From: Flavobacterium selenitireducens
GTDB lineage: Bacteria; Bacteroidota; Bacteroidia; Flavobacteriales; Flavobacteriaceae
Assembly: GCF_014748335.1 (NCBI RefSeq)
Contig: NZ_JAAVIY010000014.1
Span: 1-51,877 of the forward strand
DNA: 51,877 nucleotides
Direction: 5' to 3'
This document shows, piece after piece, positions 1 to 8,405 of this stretch (its first letter is position 1; each line of letters opens with the position of its first letter). The notes below the pieces were generated by a model, which saw only the letters and a program-made list of their open reading frames with translations, did no database searches and was not told the origin of the DNA. The position numbers and the translations under genes are program-made.

Positions 1-158
1 AGATCGCCCCGGATATCAATGGAGCCAACGGATGGGACGGAACCTTCAACGGAAGCCAGATGCCATCGACCGATTACTGGTTTACCGTGGAATACCCGGA
101 CCCGAATGCAAACGGAGCCATGAAAGAATTTAAAGCCCATTTTTCATTAAAACGATAA
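1..158 (+). CDS. T9SS type B cargo protein, C-terminal end only (gliding-motility-associated sorting domain)
   Basis: An open frame enters from the left edge (first full codon at base 3) and stops with TAA at 156-158. The roughly 52 visible residues include N-G-W-D-G-T-F-N-G and S-T-D-Y-W-F-T-V, and end in F-K-A-H-F-S-L-K-R. This is the signature of the CHU_C-type (type B) C-terminal domain, which targets proteins through the type IX secretion system. In this family the domain sits at the end of large surface adhesins such as SprB-like proteins. Only five bases separate the stop from the next gene, a PorP/SprF protein. That is the usual pairing of a type B cargo with its dedicated outer-membrane partner. 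Nothing can be said about the N-terminal part, which lies outside the window. Confidence 0.85.
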   Translation, partial: IAPDINGANGWDGTFNGSQMPSTDYWFTVEYPDPNANGAMKEFKAHFSLKR

Positions 159-163
159 ACCCC

Positions 164-1162
164 ATGAATCTTAAAAAGAGGTATTTATTAGTAGTATTAT
201 TCATAACACAATTTGCAGTATCACAGGAGGGAATAGCAGTTTATTCAGATTATCTTACCGACAATTATTACCTGATCCACCCATCGATGGCGGGTGCGGC
301 GAATTGCGCCAAAGTCAGGTTGACGGCGCGAAACCAATGGTTTGGCCAGGAGGATGCACCGGCACTCCAAACCTTGAGCTTCAACGGACGGGTAGGGGAA
401 AGGTCCGGAGCGGGTATTATCGTTTTCAACGACAGGAACGGTTACCATTCCCAAACCGGTGCGAAATTGACGTATGCTCACCACCTTATGTTTTCAAGGG
501 ATGAAGTTGATTTGAACCAATTGTCGTTCGGTATCAGCGCGGGGCTTATCCAAAGCCGACTTGATGAGACGGATTTTTTGAACTCGGGCGATTACGATCC
601 GAACGTGGACGGTACGATCGTACAAAAAGATTCTTATTTCAACCTTGACATCGGAGCCTCTTATAATTTTCTGGACTTTTACGCCCACTTCACGGTCAAG
701 AACGTGATCGAGACGAGGAGAGAAATTTATTCGGGTTACGAATCGGATAACCTAAGAAAATTCCTCTTGAGTGCAGGTTATGTTTTTGGGAATGAGGACA
801 GTCTTTTATGGGAGCCATCGGTATTATTCCAGTATACGGGTGAAACTTCTGAGAAGTCGATCGATGCCAACCTAAAGGTATATAAATCGATGGATTGGGG
901 AAGAATATGGGGAGGTTTGTCTTACAGAAGACAATTTGACGGGGCCGAATACCTTGACGGAAACAGCCGCGAAGAACAGCATCTGCAATTCATAACGCCA
1001 CTTGTAGGAATCAACTACAAGAACTTTATGTTCGCTTATACGTATTCCGCCGTTACAGGCGCGATCAAATTTGACAATGGAGGCTACCACCAAATCACTT
1101 TGGGTATCAACCTCTTCTGCCAACGCGAAAAGTACCATTGCAACTGTCCGGCAGTAAACTAA
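164..1162 (+). CDS. PorP/SprF family type IX secretion system membrane protein
   Basis: This 332-residue protein starts with a signal peptide (M-N-L-K-K-R, hydrophobic core, cleavage after about residue 20 at V-S-Q). The conserved start of the PorP/SprF family follows, with Y-L-I-H-P-S-M-A-G-A at about residues 36-45, then alternating beta-strand segments typical of an outer-membrane beta-barrel. Family members include PorP, which associates with the T9SS trans-envelope complex, and SprF, needed to export SprB in Flavobacterium. Because the gene begins five bases after a type B cargo gene, it is more likely an SprF-like partner of that cargo than the core PorP subunit; this is an inference. 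A strong hairpin terminator follows. Confidence 0.9.
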   Translation: MNLKKRYLLVVLFITQFAVSQEGIAVYSDYLTDNYYLIHPSMAGAANCAKVRLTARNQWFGQEDAPALQTLSFNGRVGERSGAGIIVFNDRNGYHSQTGAKLTYAHHLMFSRDEVDLNQLSFGISAGLIQSRLDETDFLNSGDYDPNVDGTIVQKDSYFNLDIGASYNFLDFYAHFTVKNVIETRREIYSGYESDNLRKFLLSAGYVFGNEDSLLWEPSVLFQYTGETSEKSIDANLKVYKSMDWGRIWGGLSYRRQFDGAEYLDGNSREEQHLQFITPLVGINYKNFMFAYTYSAVTGAIKFDNGGYHQITLGINLFCQREKYHCNCPAVN

Positions 1163-1170
1163 TACAAACG

Positions 1171-1199
1171 GTCCCGATTTTATCGGGACTTATTTTTTA
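1171..1199 (+). terminator. Rho-independent terminator after the PorP/SprF gene
   Basis: GTCCCGAT (1171-1178) pairs with ATCGGGAC (1182-1189) around a three-base loop, followed by a T-rich run. It separates the T9SS pair from the carbonic anhydrase gene, which starts only a few bases later. Confidence 0.85.
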
Positions 1200-1204
1200 T
1201 AGCT

Positions 1205-1720
1205 ATGTTGATTAAATCAGTAAACGGAAAAAGCCCGGTCATTCCGGAGGATTGCTACGTCGCCGAAAACGCGACGATTGTCGGAGATGTGACATTCGGC
1301 GACTCGTGCAGCGTTTGGTTCAACGCCGTCATAAGAGGCGATGTTCACTTTATAAGGATCGGAGACAAAGTAAATATTCAGGACGGCGCTATCATTCACT
1401 GCACCTATCGAAAGCATCCGACAGTTATCGGAAATAATGTATCGATAGGACATAACGCCATTGTTCACGGGTGTACGATCCATGACAATGTGTTGATCGG
1501 GATGGGCGCGATAGTGATGGATAATTGCGTGGTCGAAAGCAATTCCATTATTGCTGCCGGAGCAGTGCTGACCCAAAACACGGTGGTGGAATCAGGCAGC
1601 ATTTATGCAGGCGTACCGGCCAAGAAAGTAAAAGGTATCGACCAATCGGCATTTGCAGGCGAAATCGGTCGTATTTCAAACAACTACGTGATGTATTCTT
1701 CCTGGTTTAAGGAAGATTAG
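1205..1720 (+). CDS. Gamma-carbonic anhydrase family protein (hexapeptide repeat)
   Basis: This 171-residue protein is built of left-handed beta-helix hexapeptide repeats (for example I-V-G-D-V-T, V-I-R-G-D-V, I-G-N-N-V-S). Three histidines, H65, H83 and H88, sit where the gamma-carbonic anhydrase family (CamH/YrdA/PaaY-like) binds its metal, at the trimer interface. Length matches the family. Members may hydrate CO2, act as thioesterases, or have lost activity, so the exact reaction is uncertain; the retained histidines favour an active metal site. Its stop codon overlaps the stop of murI on the other strand, with no terminator between them. Confidence 0.85.
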   Translation: MLIKSVNGKSPVIPEDCYVAENATIVGDVTFGDSCSVWFNAVIRGDVHFIRIGDKVNIQDGAIIHCTYRKHPTVIGNNVSIGHNAIVHGCTIHDNVLIGMGAIVMDNCVVESNSIIAAGAVLTQNTVVESGSIYAGVPAKKVKGIDQSAFAGEIGRISNNYVMYSSWFKED

Positions 1721-2493
1721 AAGTCAACGCGCTCTACCGGATATCCCGATCCCAGGATTTTCGACAATACGGTCGGATCTGAATTGGTGAAGAATGTGGA
1801 GGTGCCGATACGTTTTTCAGCGGTTCCGGTAACCATTTTCAGTAAGTGCTGCGTCTGGCGGGCGACGGCACTCCCGGAATCGATGATTTGGACGTTTTCC
1901 GGAAGAATCTTCCTGATTTGGGGAATCAGGTACGGATAATGACTGCAACCCAACACAAGGTGGTCGATATTGGCCTCTATCATCGGTTGGAGATATTGGT
2001 TGAGAAGCCGCGTCATCTCTTCGGACTCCATTTGTCCCCCCTCGATCAGGGCGACGAGATTATAGCCAACCTGCTCGATTATATTGGTGTCTTGAAACGT
2101 TTCGACGGCTTTACTGAAAAGTTCGCTGCTGAGCGTTCCTTTTGTGGCCAAAACGCCTATAGAATTGGTTTTGGATTTCAGAGCGGCCGGTTTGATCGCG
2201 GGTTCTATCCCAATGAACGGAACCTTGTACTGCTGCCGAAGTTCTTGTATCGCATTTGTCGTAGCGGTATTGCAGGCAACGACGATCAATTTGCAGTCGC
2301 GGTCCAAAAGAAAGTCCACGTTTTTTTCGCTAAGTGCTACGATTTCCTGTTTCGGACGCATTCCGTACGGAGCGTTTTTACTGTCGGCGAGATAGATCGT
2401 ATCCTCGTTTGGCAAGAGCTGTCGGATTTCGCGCCAAATGGACGTTCCTCCAATTCCGGAATCAAATAGGCCAATCGGCTTGTCGTTCTGCAT
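1717..2493 (-). CDS. murI: Glutamate racemase
   Basis: This 258-residue enzyme converts L-glutamate to D-glutamate, a cytoplasmic step supplying peptidoglycan precursors. The family fingerprint is complete: G-L-F-D-S-G-I-G-G at residues 8-16, catalytic C74 in V-A-C-N-T-A-T-T, and catalytic C183 with H185 in L-G-C-S-H-Y-P-Y. The gene is last in a minus-strand envelope cluster, but a terminator lies between it and the short OmpH gene upstream. It may therefore depend on its own promoter: CAAAAATA at 2499-2506 (TATTTTTG on this strand) fits the -7 box but is very close to the ATG. It converges on the carbonic anhydrase gene, and the two stop codons overlap. Confidence 0.96.
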   Translation of the reverse strand: MQNDKPIGLFDSGIGGTSIWREIRQLLPNEDTIYLADSKNAPYGMRPKQEIVALSEKNVDFLLDRDCKLIVVACNTATTNAIQELRQQYKVPFIGIEPAIKPAALKSKTNSIGVLATKGTLSSELFSKAVETFQDTNIIEQVGYNLVALIEGGQMESEEMTRLLNQYLQPMIEANIDHLVLGCSHYPYLIPQIRKILPENVQIIDSGSAVARQTQHLLKMVTGTAEKRIGTSTFFTNSDPTVLSKILGSGYPVERVDF

Positions 2494-2499
2494 AAAAAC

Positions 2500-2535
2500 A
2501 AAAATAAAAAAAAACTGCCCGTTTCGGAGCAGTTT
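2500..2535 (-). terminator. Rho-independent terminator after the short OmpH gene
   Basis: On the minus strand AAACTGC (2535-2529) pairs with GCAGTTT (2518-2512), and a long T run follows (A run 2503-2514 on the plus strand). It ends the bamA-ompH transcription unit just before murI. Confidence 0.8.
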
Positions 2536-2556
2536 AGGTAGTAGGATCGGTGTTAA

Positions 2557-3057
2557 TTAAAACCCTAGATCTTTTTTGATGTCAGCTGTGATGTTCGGGC
2601 CATCTGCAACCAAAAGGTCCGCAGCGTTCAAAACATATTGGTACCCTTTTGCTTTACCAACTTTTTGGATAGACGCTTTTACTTTGTCCATGATTGGTTT
2701 CACCAGGTCAGCTTCTTTCTTTTGAAGTTCTTTCTGTGCGTTGTCGCGGTAATCGACGATGCGCTTCTGCATGTCCTGAACCTCTTTGGAACGCTCCTCG
2801 TTTACCTGCTCGGTAACTTTGGTAGAGTCTTCTTCGTATTTTTTTACTTTCGCCTGAAATTCTTCAACCATCGTTTTGTATTCCGTATCGTAAGTAGTGC
2901 TCAATTTCTCCAATTGTTTTTGCGCATCAAGCATTGCGGGCATCTTCTGCATTATCTCGCTAACATCTACGTGAGCTACTTTGGCTTGGGCGTTCATCGC
3001 CTGGGTTCCCAAAAAAGCAACGGCAGCTATCAGCAAAGTTTTCAATTGTTTCATCAT
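2557..3057 (-). CDS. OmpH/Skp family periplasmic outer-membrane chaperone
   Basis: This 166-residue protein has a signal peptide ending near M-N-A-Q (residue 24). The OmpH/Skp fold follows: V-A-H-V-D-V-S-E-I-M, a long charged coiled coil (about residues 50-120), and a C-terminal segment with K-G-Y-Q-Y-V-L-N. Skp-type chaperones form trimers that hold unfolded beta-barrel proteins for delivery to BamA. It lies 25 bases downstream of a second, longer OmpH gene and close behind bamA, a standard Bacteroidota arrangement. Length is normal for the family. A terminator follows directly. Confidence 0.93.
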   Translation of the reverse strand: MMKQLKTLLIAAVAFLGTQAMNAQAKVAHVDVSEIMQKMPAMLDAQKQLEKLSTTYDTEYKTMVEEFQAKVKKYEEDSTKVTEQVNEERSKEVQDMQKRIVDYRDNAQKELQKKEADLVKPIMDKVKASIQKVGKAKGYQYVLNAADLLVADGPNITADIKKDLGF

Positions 3058-3082
3058 TTTTAGTATTAATTATTATTTGTTT

Positions 3083-4144
3083 TTAATTTGTTTTGGTGGA
3101 ATCTTTCGATTGAGTCGCTTTTTGTCGTTCCTCCTCTTTTTGCTTCTTGAGTGCTTCTCGTGCTTCAAGAGCTTTTCTTCTCCTGTCTTCAGCGGCTTTT
3201 TTTCGTTCCTCCAGCGCTTTGGCGCGAATCTCGGCTGAGTTCGTTTTCGGCTCGGCTGTCGTCGAATCTGCGGTTTTTATGCTTTCGGATAGTTCAGATT
3301 TTGGCTGCGTCTTTTTATCGGTCGTTGTTTTGTCCGATTCCGTTTTCGCATTGTCTTTTTCAGATGGAGGCGGAGGCAACGCAGTTCCGTTCTTTTTGGC
3401 TTCGCGTTCCGCTTTTAGACGTGCGCGGTTTTCTTCCCATTCTTTTTTCTTGGCTTCCTGGGCGAGTTTACGGTCTTCGACAATCTTGTCGCGTTCGGCT
3501 TTTTTGGCTTCCAACTTTTTCTGGCGCTCTTCCTGGGCCGGATTTGCCTCAGCCATATCCTGGAGCGCTTCCTGTTTCTGTTCTTCCTTGAGCTCTTTGG
3601 GAGACAATTGGGAACGGCGGTTTGCGCGACCTAAAACCCGGATAACCTGATCGCTTATGTCAAATTTTTTGGCCGCGAAAAGCATCGTGAGGTCCGAAGA
3701 TTTATCGAAAATAAAATCGTATTTCTTTGCTTCAGCAATATCTTGGGCCGCTGTAAAAACCTGGTCTTGTATCGGCTTGATCAAAACAGCCTTTTGGGTA
3801 ACGAGATCGCCGGTTGGTCCGAATCGTTTTTGCTGATAATCAAGCAATTCTTTCTCCTGGAAAGCGATTTCTTCCTCGCGTTCCTCGATCAATTCTTTTG
3901 TCAGGAGAACGCGTTCGGTTTTGAGGGTTTCCTTGAGTTTATTGACGTCGTTCTGTTTGCTTGCTATTTCCTGTTTCCAGCCTTGTGCTTTCTGCTCGAG
4001 CTGATTTTTTGCTTCCGCATAATCCGGGACACTTTTCAGGATGTACTCCATATCGATGTAACCGATGCGGATTCCACGGCTTTGGGCGTTGGCGCCAGCC
4101 GTAAGCAAAAGCGCAGGGAAGAGTAAAAAAAGAATTCTTTTCAT
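3083..4144 (-). CDS. OmpH family outer-membrane chaperone with a long charged C-terminal extension
   Basis: This 353-residue protein starts with a signal peptide (cleavage near A-N-A-Q). An OmpH domain covers about residues 22-170, with G-I-R-I-G-Y-I-D-M-E-Y-I-L, a coiled coil, and Y-D-F-I-F-D-K-S-S-D. A tail of about 180 residues follows. It is very rich in Lys, Glu, Ala and Arg, has helical charged repeats at about 185-250, a Pro/Ser/Thr break near 255-305, and a second charged helix to the end. The OmpH part should act as a Skp-like periplasmic chaperone; the tail's role is unknown. The tail doubles the usual family length. The gene lies 33 bases after bamA and 25 bases before the short OmpH gene, so the three are probably co-transcribed. 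Confidence 0.88.
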   Translation of the reverse strand: MKRILFLLFPALLLTAGANAQSRGIRIGYIDMEYILKSVPDYAEAKNQLEQKAQGWKQEIASKQNDVNKLKETLKTERVLLTKELIEEREEEIAFQEKELLDYQQKRFGPTGDLVTQKAVLIKPIQDQVFTAAQDIAEAKKYDFIFDKSSDLTMLFAAKKFDISDQVIRVLGRANRRSQLSPKELKEEQKQEALQDMAEANPAQEERQKKLEAKKAERDKIVEDRKLAQEAKKKEWEENRARLKAEREAKKNGTALPPPPSEKDNAKTESDKTTTDKKTQPKSELSESIKTADSTTAEPKTNSAEIRAKALEERKKAAEDRRRKALEAREALKKQKEEERQKATQSKDSTKTN

Positions 4145-4177
4145 AGCTAAAAGTGCTTTACTAAATATCGTGCCAAT

Positions 4178-6808
4178 TTAGAACTGCTGACCGATAATGA
4201 AGTGCGTTTCCCATCCGTTTCTTCCGGTTTGACCAGGAATGGCATCGAATCCATGTCCGAAATCTATACCGAGTAATCCGAAAGCCGGCATGAACACGCG
4301 CAATCCGAAACCGGCAGAGCGTTGCAATACAAACGGATTATATTCCCTAAAATTGTCATAGGACGCACCGCCTTCCGCAAAACCGAGCACGTAAATCGAG
4401 GCGGTTTGGGCGAGAGAGATCGGATAACGCAATTCCATTGAGAACTTGTTGTAAATCGTACCACCGTCCGTAGAGGAAAGCGAATAATTCGGGTAACCGC
4501 GCAACTGAACGACTTCCCTTCCGTCCATCGAAAAGTTCGCCAAGCCATCGCCACCAAGGAAGAAACGTTCGAACGGAACGAGCCCGCGTTGGTTGTTATA
4601 GGCGCCCAGGAATCCGAATTCGCCTAAGGTACGAAGCACTAATTTATCATAAATTTTGGTATACCAGTCGGCTTTGAACTTTATTTTGTAGTATTCCAGC
4701 CAGTCGAACTTCTTCTGGTCTACTTTCGATTGGTCGACCGCAGCGTCCGTCAAGGCGTTGTTCGGCGATACGTAATTTCCGTTGGCGTTGATATAAGCGC
4801 CCTCCGGAACCCAAACGTTGTTGCTGTCGAAATAGCCGGATCCGGTTTGGTTCGTCAATTTGTAATCCAACTGGTTTTTTAGATTGCGGTAATCGATGTC
4901 GTTGAACAACGAATACGGTGGCGTAAGCTTGGCCGTGAGCGAGAATTCGGAACCGTACATCGGATAGATCGGGTTGGTTCCTTTGTTGTTCCTCAAAATA
5001 CCGAACGTGTATGCGAGATTTCGCGCCGATCCGTTACCAAATGTGAACAATCCGGTGTTGTAATTGTTCAGATCATAATATTGGAAGCTCAACGAGTGGG
5101 AAATGTAGAAGTTGTCATCCGGAACCGTCAAACGCTTTTGCAAGCCGACGGAAACCGACGTGATGTTGAAACTCTTGTCCCGGTCGACGTTGGCCGATCC
5201 TCCGGAATAATTGGCAAGGAACTGTTTACTATGCGAAACCGAGGCGCTGAACTGGATTGGTTTTTTTCCTCCGAACCAAGGCTCTGAGAACGAAGCGCTA
5301 TACGTTTGGAAATAAGAGCTTCCCTGCAAACGCAACGACACTTTCTGGCCGTCGCCCATCGGTAGCGGATGGTAAGCGTCTTTCTTGAAAATGTTGCGCA
5401 TCGAGAAGTTGTTGAACGAAAGTCCTAAGGTTCCGATGAAACCGCCACCTCCGTAACCACCTTGCAATTCGACCTGGCTTGATCCTTTTTCGACAAGGCT
5501 CCAGTCGACGTCAACCGTTCCGGCCGAAGGGTCTATATTTTTAAGGTCAGGACGTATGGCTTCCGGATCGAAGAATCCAAGAGCTCCCAATTCACGCATC
5601 GTACGCATGATGTCTTCCTTGCTGTACTTTTGACCAGGCTTCGTACGCAATTCTCGGTAAATCACCTCGTCGTTCGTACGATCGTTGCCGCGAACAGTGA
5701 TTTTGTTGAAGTAGGCGATAGGACCTTCGATGATTCGGACTTCGAAATCGATCGTATCGTTGTAAGTGCGCGTTTCGACCGCGTTGACAGATGAAAACAG
5801 GTAGCCGTTGTTTTCGTATAGGTTTTTGATGCTTTCCGCTTCAGGATTCGGATCCGCGATTCGTTTTTCGAGCATGACGCCGTTGTACGTATCGCCTTTC
5901 TGAACGCCGAGCATGCGTTGCAGCATCTGATCGGAGTAGACGGCGTTGCCCAGGAATTTGATGTTCCCAAAATAATATTTACGACCTTCCTCAAGCTTGA
6001 TCTTGATGTTGATGTCGTTGTCCTTTTTGTTATAGCTTACGGAATCGGATACGATACGGGCGTCGCGATAACCGTTTTCCTTGTAAAGATCCGTAACTGC
6101 CGCAAGGTCTTCCTTGTATTTTTCCGGGATGAATTTGGACGCTTTCCAGACGCGAAGGAAATTGCGCTCCTTCGTTCCCATTTTTCGCTTGAGGCGTCCA
6201 TCGGTAAAGACAGTGTTCCCGTCAAAATCGATATCGTCGATCTTGATTTTCTTGCCTCGGTCTACCGCCACCACCATTTTCACGAGGTTGCCCGCAGTAG
6301 TGTCAGGAATCGTGTTGATGTTGACTTTAGCGCTGTAAAAGCCGTCCTTTTTGTATTTGTTCTCGATGTAGTTTTTTGTCGTGGTAATCAGGTTTTCATT
6401 GACGACTTTGCCTTTCGTGAGACCCGTCTCTTTGAGCAAATCTTCCATTTTACCTTTCTTGACTCCCGTGAGTTTCACCTCGCTGAGCTTCGGAAGCTCG
6501 TTGATGTTGAGTTCGAGCCAGATACTGTCGTTGCTTACGCGATCGACGTAAAAATCGATGTCGCTGAAGAGGCCAAGTTTACCTAATTTCTTGATCGCGT
6601 TACTGATTTGTTCCCCGGGAACCTGTATCTGCTGGCCTTTCTGAAGTCCGGTAAAGGTTACGACAGTTTGCTCGTTGAAGGTAATTTTCCCGGTGACGGC
6701 GACGTCGGCCAAGATGTATTTTTTACCCTGGAGCCGGTCTTGGGCGCGGAGCGAAAAAGTTCCGAAAATCAATACGATAAGAGCTAGCCCTAAGTTTTTT
6801 TGTAACAC
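4178..6808 (-). CDS. bamA: Outer membrane protein assembly factor BamA
   Basis: This outer-membrane beta-barrel inserts other barrels into the outer membrane. I start it at GTG 6808, seven bases after the uppS stop, giving 876 residues; the open frame continues upstream inside uppS, but a signal peptide follows directly from this GTG (V-L-Q-K-N-L, hydrophobic stretch, cleavage at L-R-A-Q). Five POTRA-like repeats cover roughly residues 30-440 (for example K-I-K-I-D-D-I-D-F-D-G-N and A-Y-F-N-K-I-T-V-R-G-N). The Omp85 barrel follows with its conserved F-F-L-G-G-D-G motif and late V-R-G-Y/L-R-G-Y-P motif. The neighbours uppS and two OmpH chaperones are the usual BamA context in Bacteroidota. Confidence 0.95.
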   Translation of the reverse strand: MLQKNLGLALIVLIFGTFSLRAQDRLQGKKYILADVAVTGKITFNEQTVVTFTGLQKGQQIQVPGEQISNAIKKLGKLGLFSDIDFYVDRVSNDSIWLELNINELPKLSEVKLTGVKKGKMEDLLKETGLTKGKVVNENLITTTKNYIENKYKKDGFYSAKVNINTIPDTTAGNLVKMVVAVDRGKKIKIDDIDFDGNTVFTDGRLKRKMGTKERNFLRVWKASKFIPEKYKEDLAAVTDLYKENGYRDARIVSDSVSYNKKDNDINIKIKLEEGRKYYFGNIKFLGNAVYSDQMLQRMLGVQKGDTYNGVMLEKRIADPNPEAESIKNLYENNGYLFSSVNAVETRTYNDTIDFEVRIIEGPIAYFNKITVRGNDRTNDEVIYRELRTKPGQKYSKEDIMRTMRELGALGFFDPEAIRPDLKNIDPSAGTVDVDWSLVEKGSSQVELQGGYGGGGFIGTLGLSFNNFSMRNIFKKDAYHPLPMGDGQKVSLRLQGSSYFQTYSASFSEPWFGGKKPIQFSASVSHSKQFLANYSGGSANVDRDKSFNITSVSVGLQKRLTVPDDNFYISHSLSFQYYDLNNYNTGLFTFGNGSARNLAYTFGILRNNKGTNPIYPMYGSEFSLTAKLTPPYSLFNDIDYRNLKNQLDYKLTNQTGSGYFDSNNVWVPEGAYINANGNYVSPNNALTDAAVDQSKVDQKKFDWLEYYKIKFKADWYTKIYDKLVLRTLGEFGFLGAYNNQRGLVPFERFFLGGDGLANFSMDGREVVQLRGYPNYSLSSTDGGTIYNKFSMELRYPISLAQTASIYVLGFAEGGASYDNFREYNPFVLQRSAGFGLRVFMPAFGLLGIDFGHGFDAIPGQTGRNGWETHFIIGQQF

Positions 6809-6815
6809 TAAGAAA

Positions 6816-7556
6816 TTATTTAATTTGTTCGCTGGTTTTACCAAATCTCCTCTCCCTTTTCTGATAGCTGATAATGGCCTGAAACAAGTCTTCCTCCTTG
6901 AAATCGGGCCACAATACATCCGTAAAGTAAAGCTCCGCATAAGCGATTTGCCAAAGGAGGAAATTGCTGATGCGGTGCTCTCCGCTGGTGCGGATCAACA
7001 AATCTACATCGGGTAAATTATGCGTGTAAAGATGCTGATTAATAATTGATTCGTCAACCTCGTCAATTACAATTATATTATTTTTAACTTTAGTCGCAAT
7101 CTGCTTTACGGCGCTTGTCAATTCCTCCCGGGAACCGTAGCTCAAGGCCAGTGTCAGTGTCATCCGGCTGTTGTTTTTTGTCTTTTCGATCGCGTCTTCG
7201 AGCTCGCGTTTCGTGCCTTTGGGAAGCATGTCCAAATTGCCGATACAATTCAGTTTTATGTTGTTTTCCTGAAGTGTTTTGAGTTCGGATTTCAACGATT
7301 TCATCAACAGCTTCATCAGCATGTCGACTTCGAGTTTCGGGCGGTTCCAATTCTCTGATGAAAAAGCGTAAAGCGTAAGGTTCTCAATGCCGAGTTTCGC
7401 GCAGGTTTCGACCGCCATCCTGACCGATTTCGCACCGTTTTCATGCCCGAAGGCCCGCATCATGCCTTTTTGTTTGGCCCAGCGTCCGTTGCCGTCCATG
7501 ATGATGGCCAAATGTTTTGGAAGGTTTTCGTTGTTAATGTGGTCTGAAAGTTTCAT
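6816..7556 (-). CDS. uppS: Isoprenyl transferase (undecaprenyl diphosphate synthase)
   Basis: This 246-residue cis-prenyltransferase condenses isopentenyl diphosphate units onto farnesyl diphosphate. The product is the C55 carrier lipid used for peptidoglycan and surface polysaccharides. Diagnostic motifs: I-I-M-D-G-N-G-R-W-A near the N-terminus with catalytic D21, Y-A-F-S-S-E-N-W-N-R-P in the middle, and D-L-L-I-R-T-S-G-E-H-R-I-S-N-F-L-L-W-Q near the C-terminus. Its ATG directly abuts the DUF6089 stop codon and its stop lies seven bases before the BamA start, so coupled translation along the operon is likely. Confidence 0.96.
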   Translation of the reverse strand: MKLSDHINNENLPKHLAIIMDGNGRWAKQKGMMRAFGHENGAKSVRMAVETCAKLGIENLTLYAFSSENWNRPKLEVDMLMKLLMKSLKSELKTLQENNIKLNCIGNLDMLPKGTKRELEDAIEKTKNNSRMTLTLALSYGSREELTSAVKQIATKVKNNIIVIDEVDESIINQHLYTHNLPDVDLLIRTSGEHRISNFLLWQIAYAELYFTDVLWPDFKEEDLFQAIISYQKRERRFGKTSEQIK

Positions 7557-8240
7557 TTATTCTGCGCAGTAGCACGGTTTGTTGCCGAAAGTATACGTTA
7601 GGGTCAGGCCCGAAAACATATACCAATCTTTGTTGTTCAGGTTTCCGAAGGCCAAAGTTTCGAGATCTTTGTTTTTCGGATTGCTGCCGTCGAGATTATC
7701 GGTAAATGTCCATCTGGCGCCAACTTCCGCTCCAAGCACCCAATGGTCGGCGATATTTGTCTTGATTCCGACAACCATCGGAATAGCGAACGAAAAATCG
7801 CGGTGATCCACTTCGTAACCTTCCTGCAAATGAAACAATTCATCGTAAATCAGGAAGTTAAGCCCCGTAAAAACGTAAGGCGTCACCAGTCGCTTGCCAT
7901 CGTGCAAATTAAAATCAAAAAAGTTGAATTCCAGTCCGGCGGACAGTTCTTTAACATCGTTCTCGAAATTGAAACCTCTTGTGTTGCGGGCTTTCATATC
8001 CGATTTCTTATCATCGGCCGTAAGCTTGGTTTGGGAATACGAAAAACGCCAGCTGTGACGCGGGCTTCGATTCCATTTGTAAAGAATGCCGTAAGCGAAT
8101 TCGTTCGGGCTGATGTAATTGGTTTTTCCGACATCCCCAATAAAATTACTGCCGCCCAAAAACGCTCCAATTTCGTGGATTTGCGCGTTAGAGGCGGTCA
8201 GACCAAAAATGCAAACGATAAAGACAAAAATCCTGTTCAT
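7557..8240 (-). CDS. DUF6089 family outer-membrane beta-barrel-like protein
   Basis: This protein has 227 residues from the ATG at 8240. An upstream in-frame ATG would add ten residues before an otherwise perfect signal peptide (M-N-R-I-F-V-F-I-V-C, cleavage near S-N-A-Q). The mature part has I-H-E-I-G-A-F-L-G-G-S-N-F-I-G-D-V-G, alternating hydrophobic strands, and ends with two cysteines. This matches the DUF6089 family seen beside uppS and bamA in flavobacteria. Its function is unknown; the position suggests an outer-membrane role linked to barrel assembly, an inference from context. It is immediately adjacent to uppS. Confidence 0.85.
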   Translation of the reverse strand: MNRIFVFIVCIFGLTASNAQIHEIGAFLGGSNFIGDVGKTNYISPNEFAYGILYKWNRSPRHSWRFSYSQTKLTADDKKSDMKARNTRGFNFENDVKELSAGLEFNFFDFNLHDGKRLVTPYVFTGLNFLIYDELFHLQEGYEVDHRDFSFAIPMVVGIKTNIADHWVLGAEVGARWTFTDNLDGSNPKNKDLETLAFGNLNNKDWYMFSGLTLTYTFGNKPCYCAE

Positions 8241-8258
8241 CGATTTGAAAATAGCGTG

Positions 8259-8266
8259 CAAATATA
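8259..8266 (-). promoter_or_regulatory. Likely -7 promoter box for DUF6089-uppS-bamA
   Basis: The minus strand reads TATATTTG, an exact match to the Bacteroidota -7 consensus TAnnTTTG, 18 bases upstream of the DUF6089 ATG. I see no TTG at the expected -33 spacing. Confidence 0.45.
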
Positions 8267-8405
8267 ACAATTAAGAGCACTCCGAAAGGCTTTTAGGAGT
8301 ATTTCTGTCAAATTATACCTGACTGTTAATGAATAAATTTCCTGTAAAGAACTACTAGGAAACGGCTGGCGTAGCGTTAATAGTATCGGCGGTGGGAAAA
8401 TTCGC

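Noticed and set aside
3147..3650. Long plus-strand open frame opposite the long OmpH gene
   Set aside because: Its Ser/Phe/Arg-rich product is the expected antisense reading of Lys/Glu/Ala-rich codons.
6809..6940. ATG-started BamA 44 residues longer
   Set aside because: The extra residues lie inside uppS and precede an otherwise normal signal peptide, so the GTG at 6808 is preferred.
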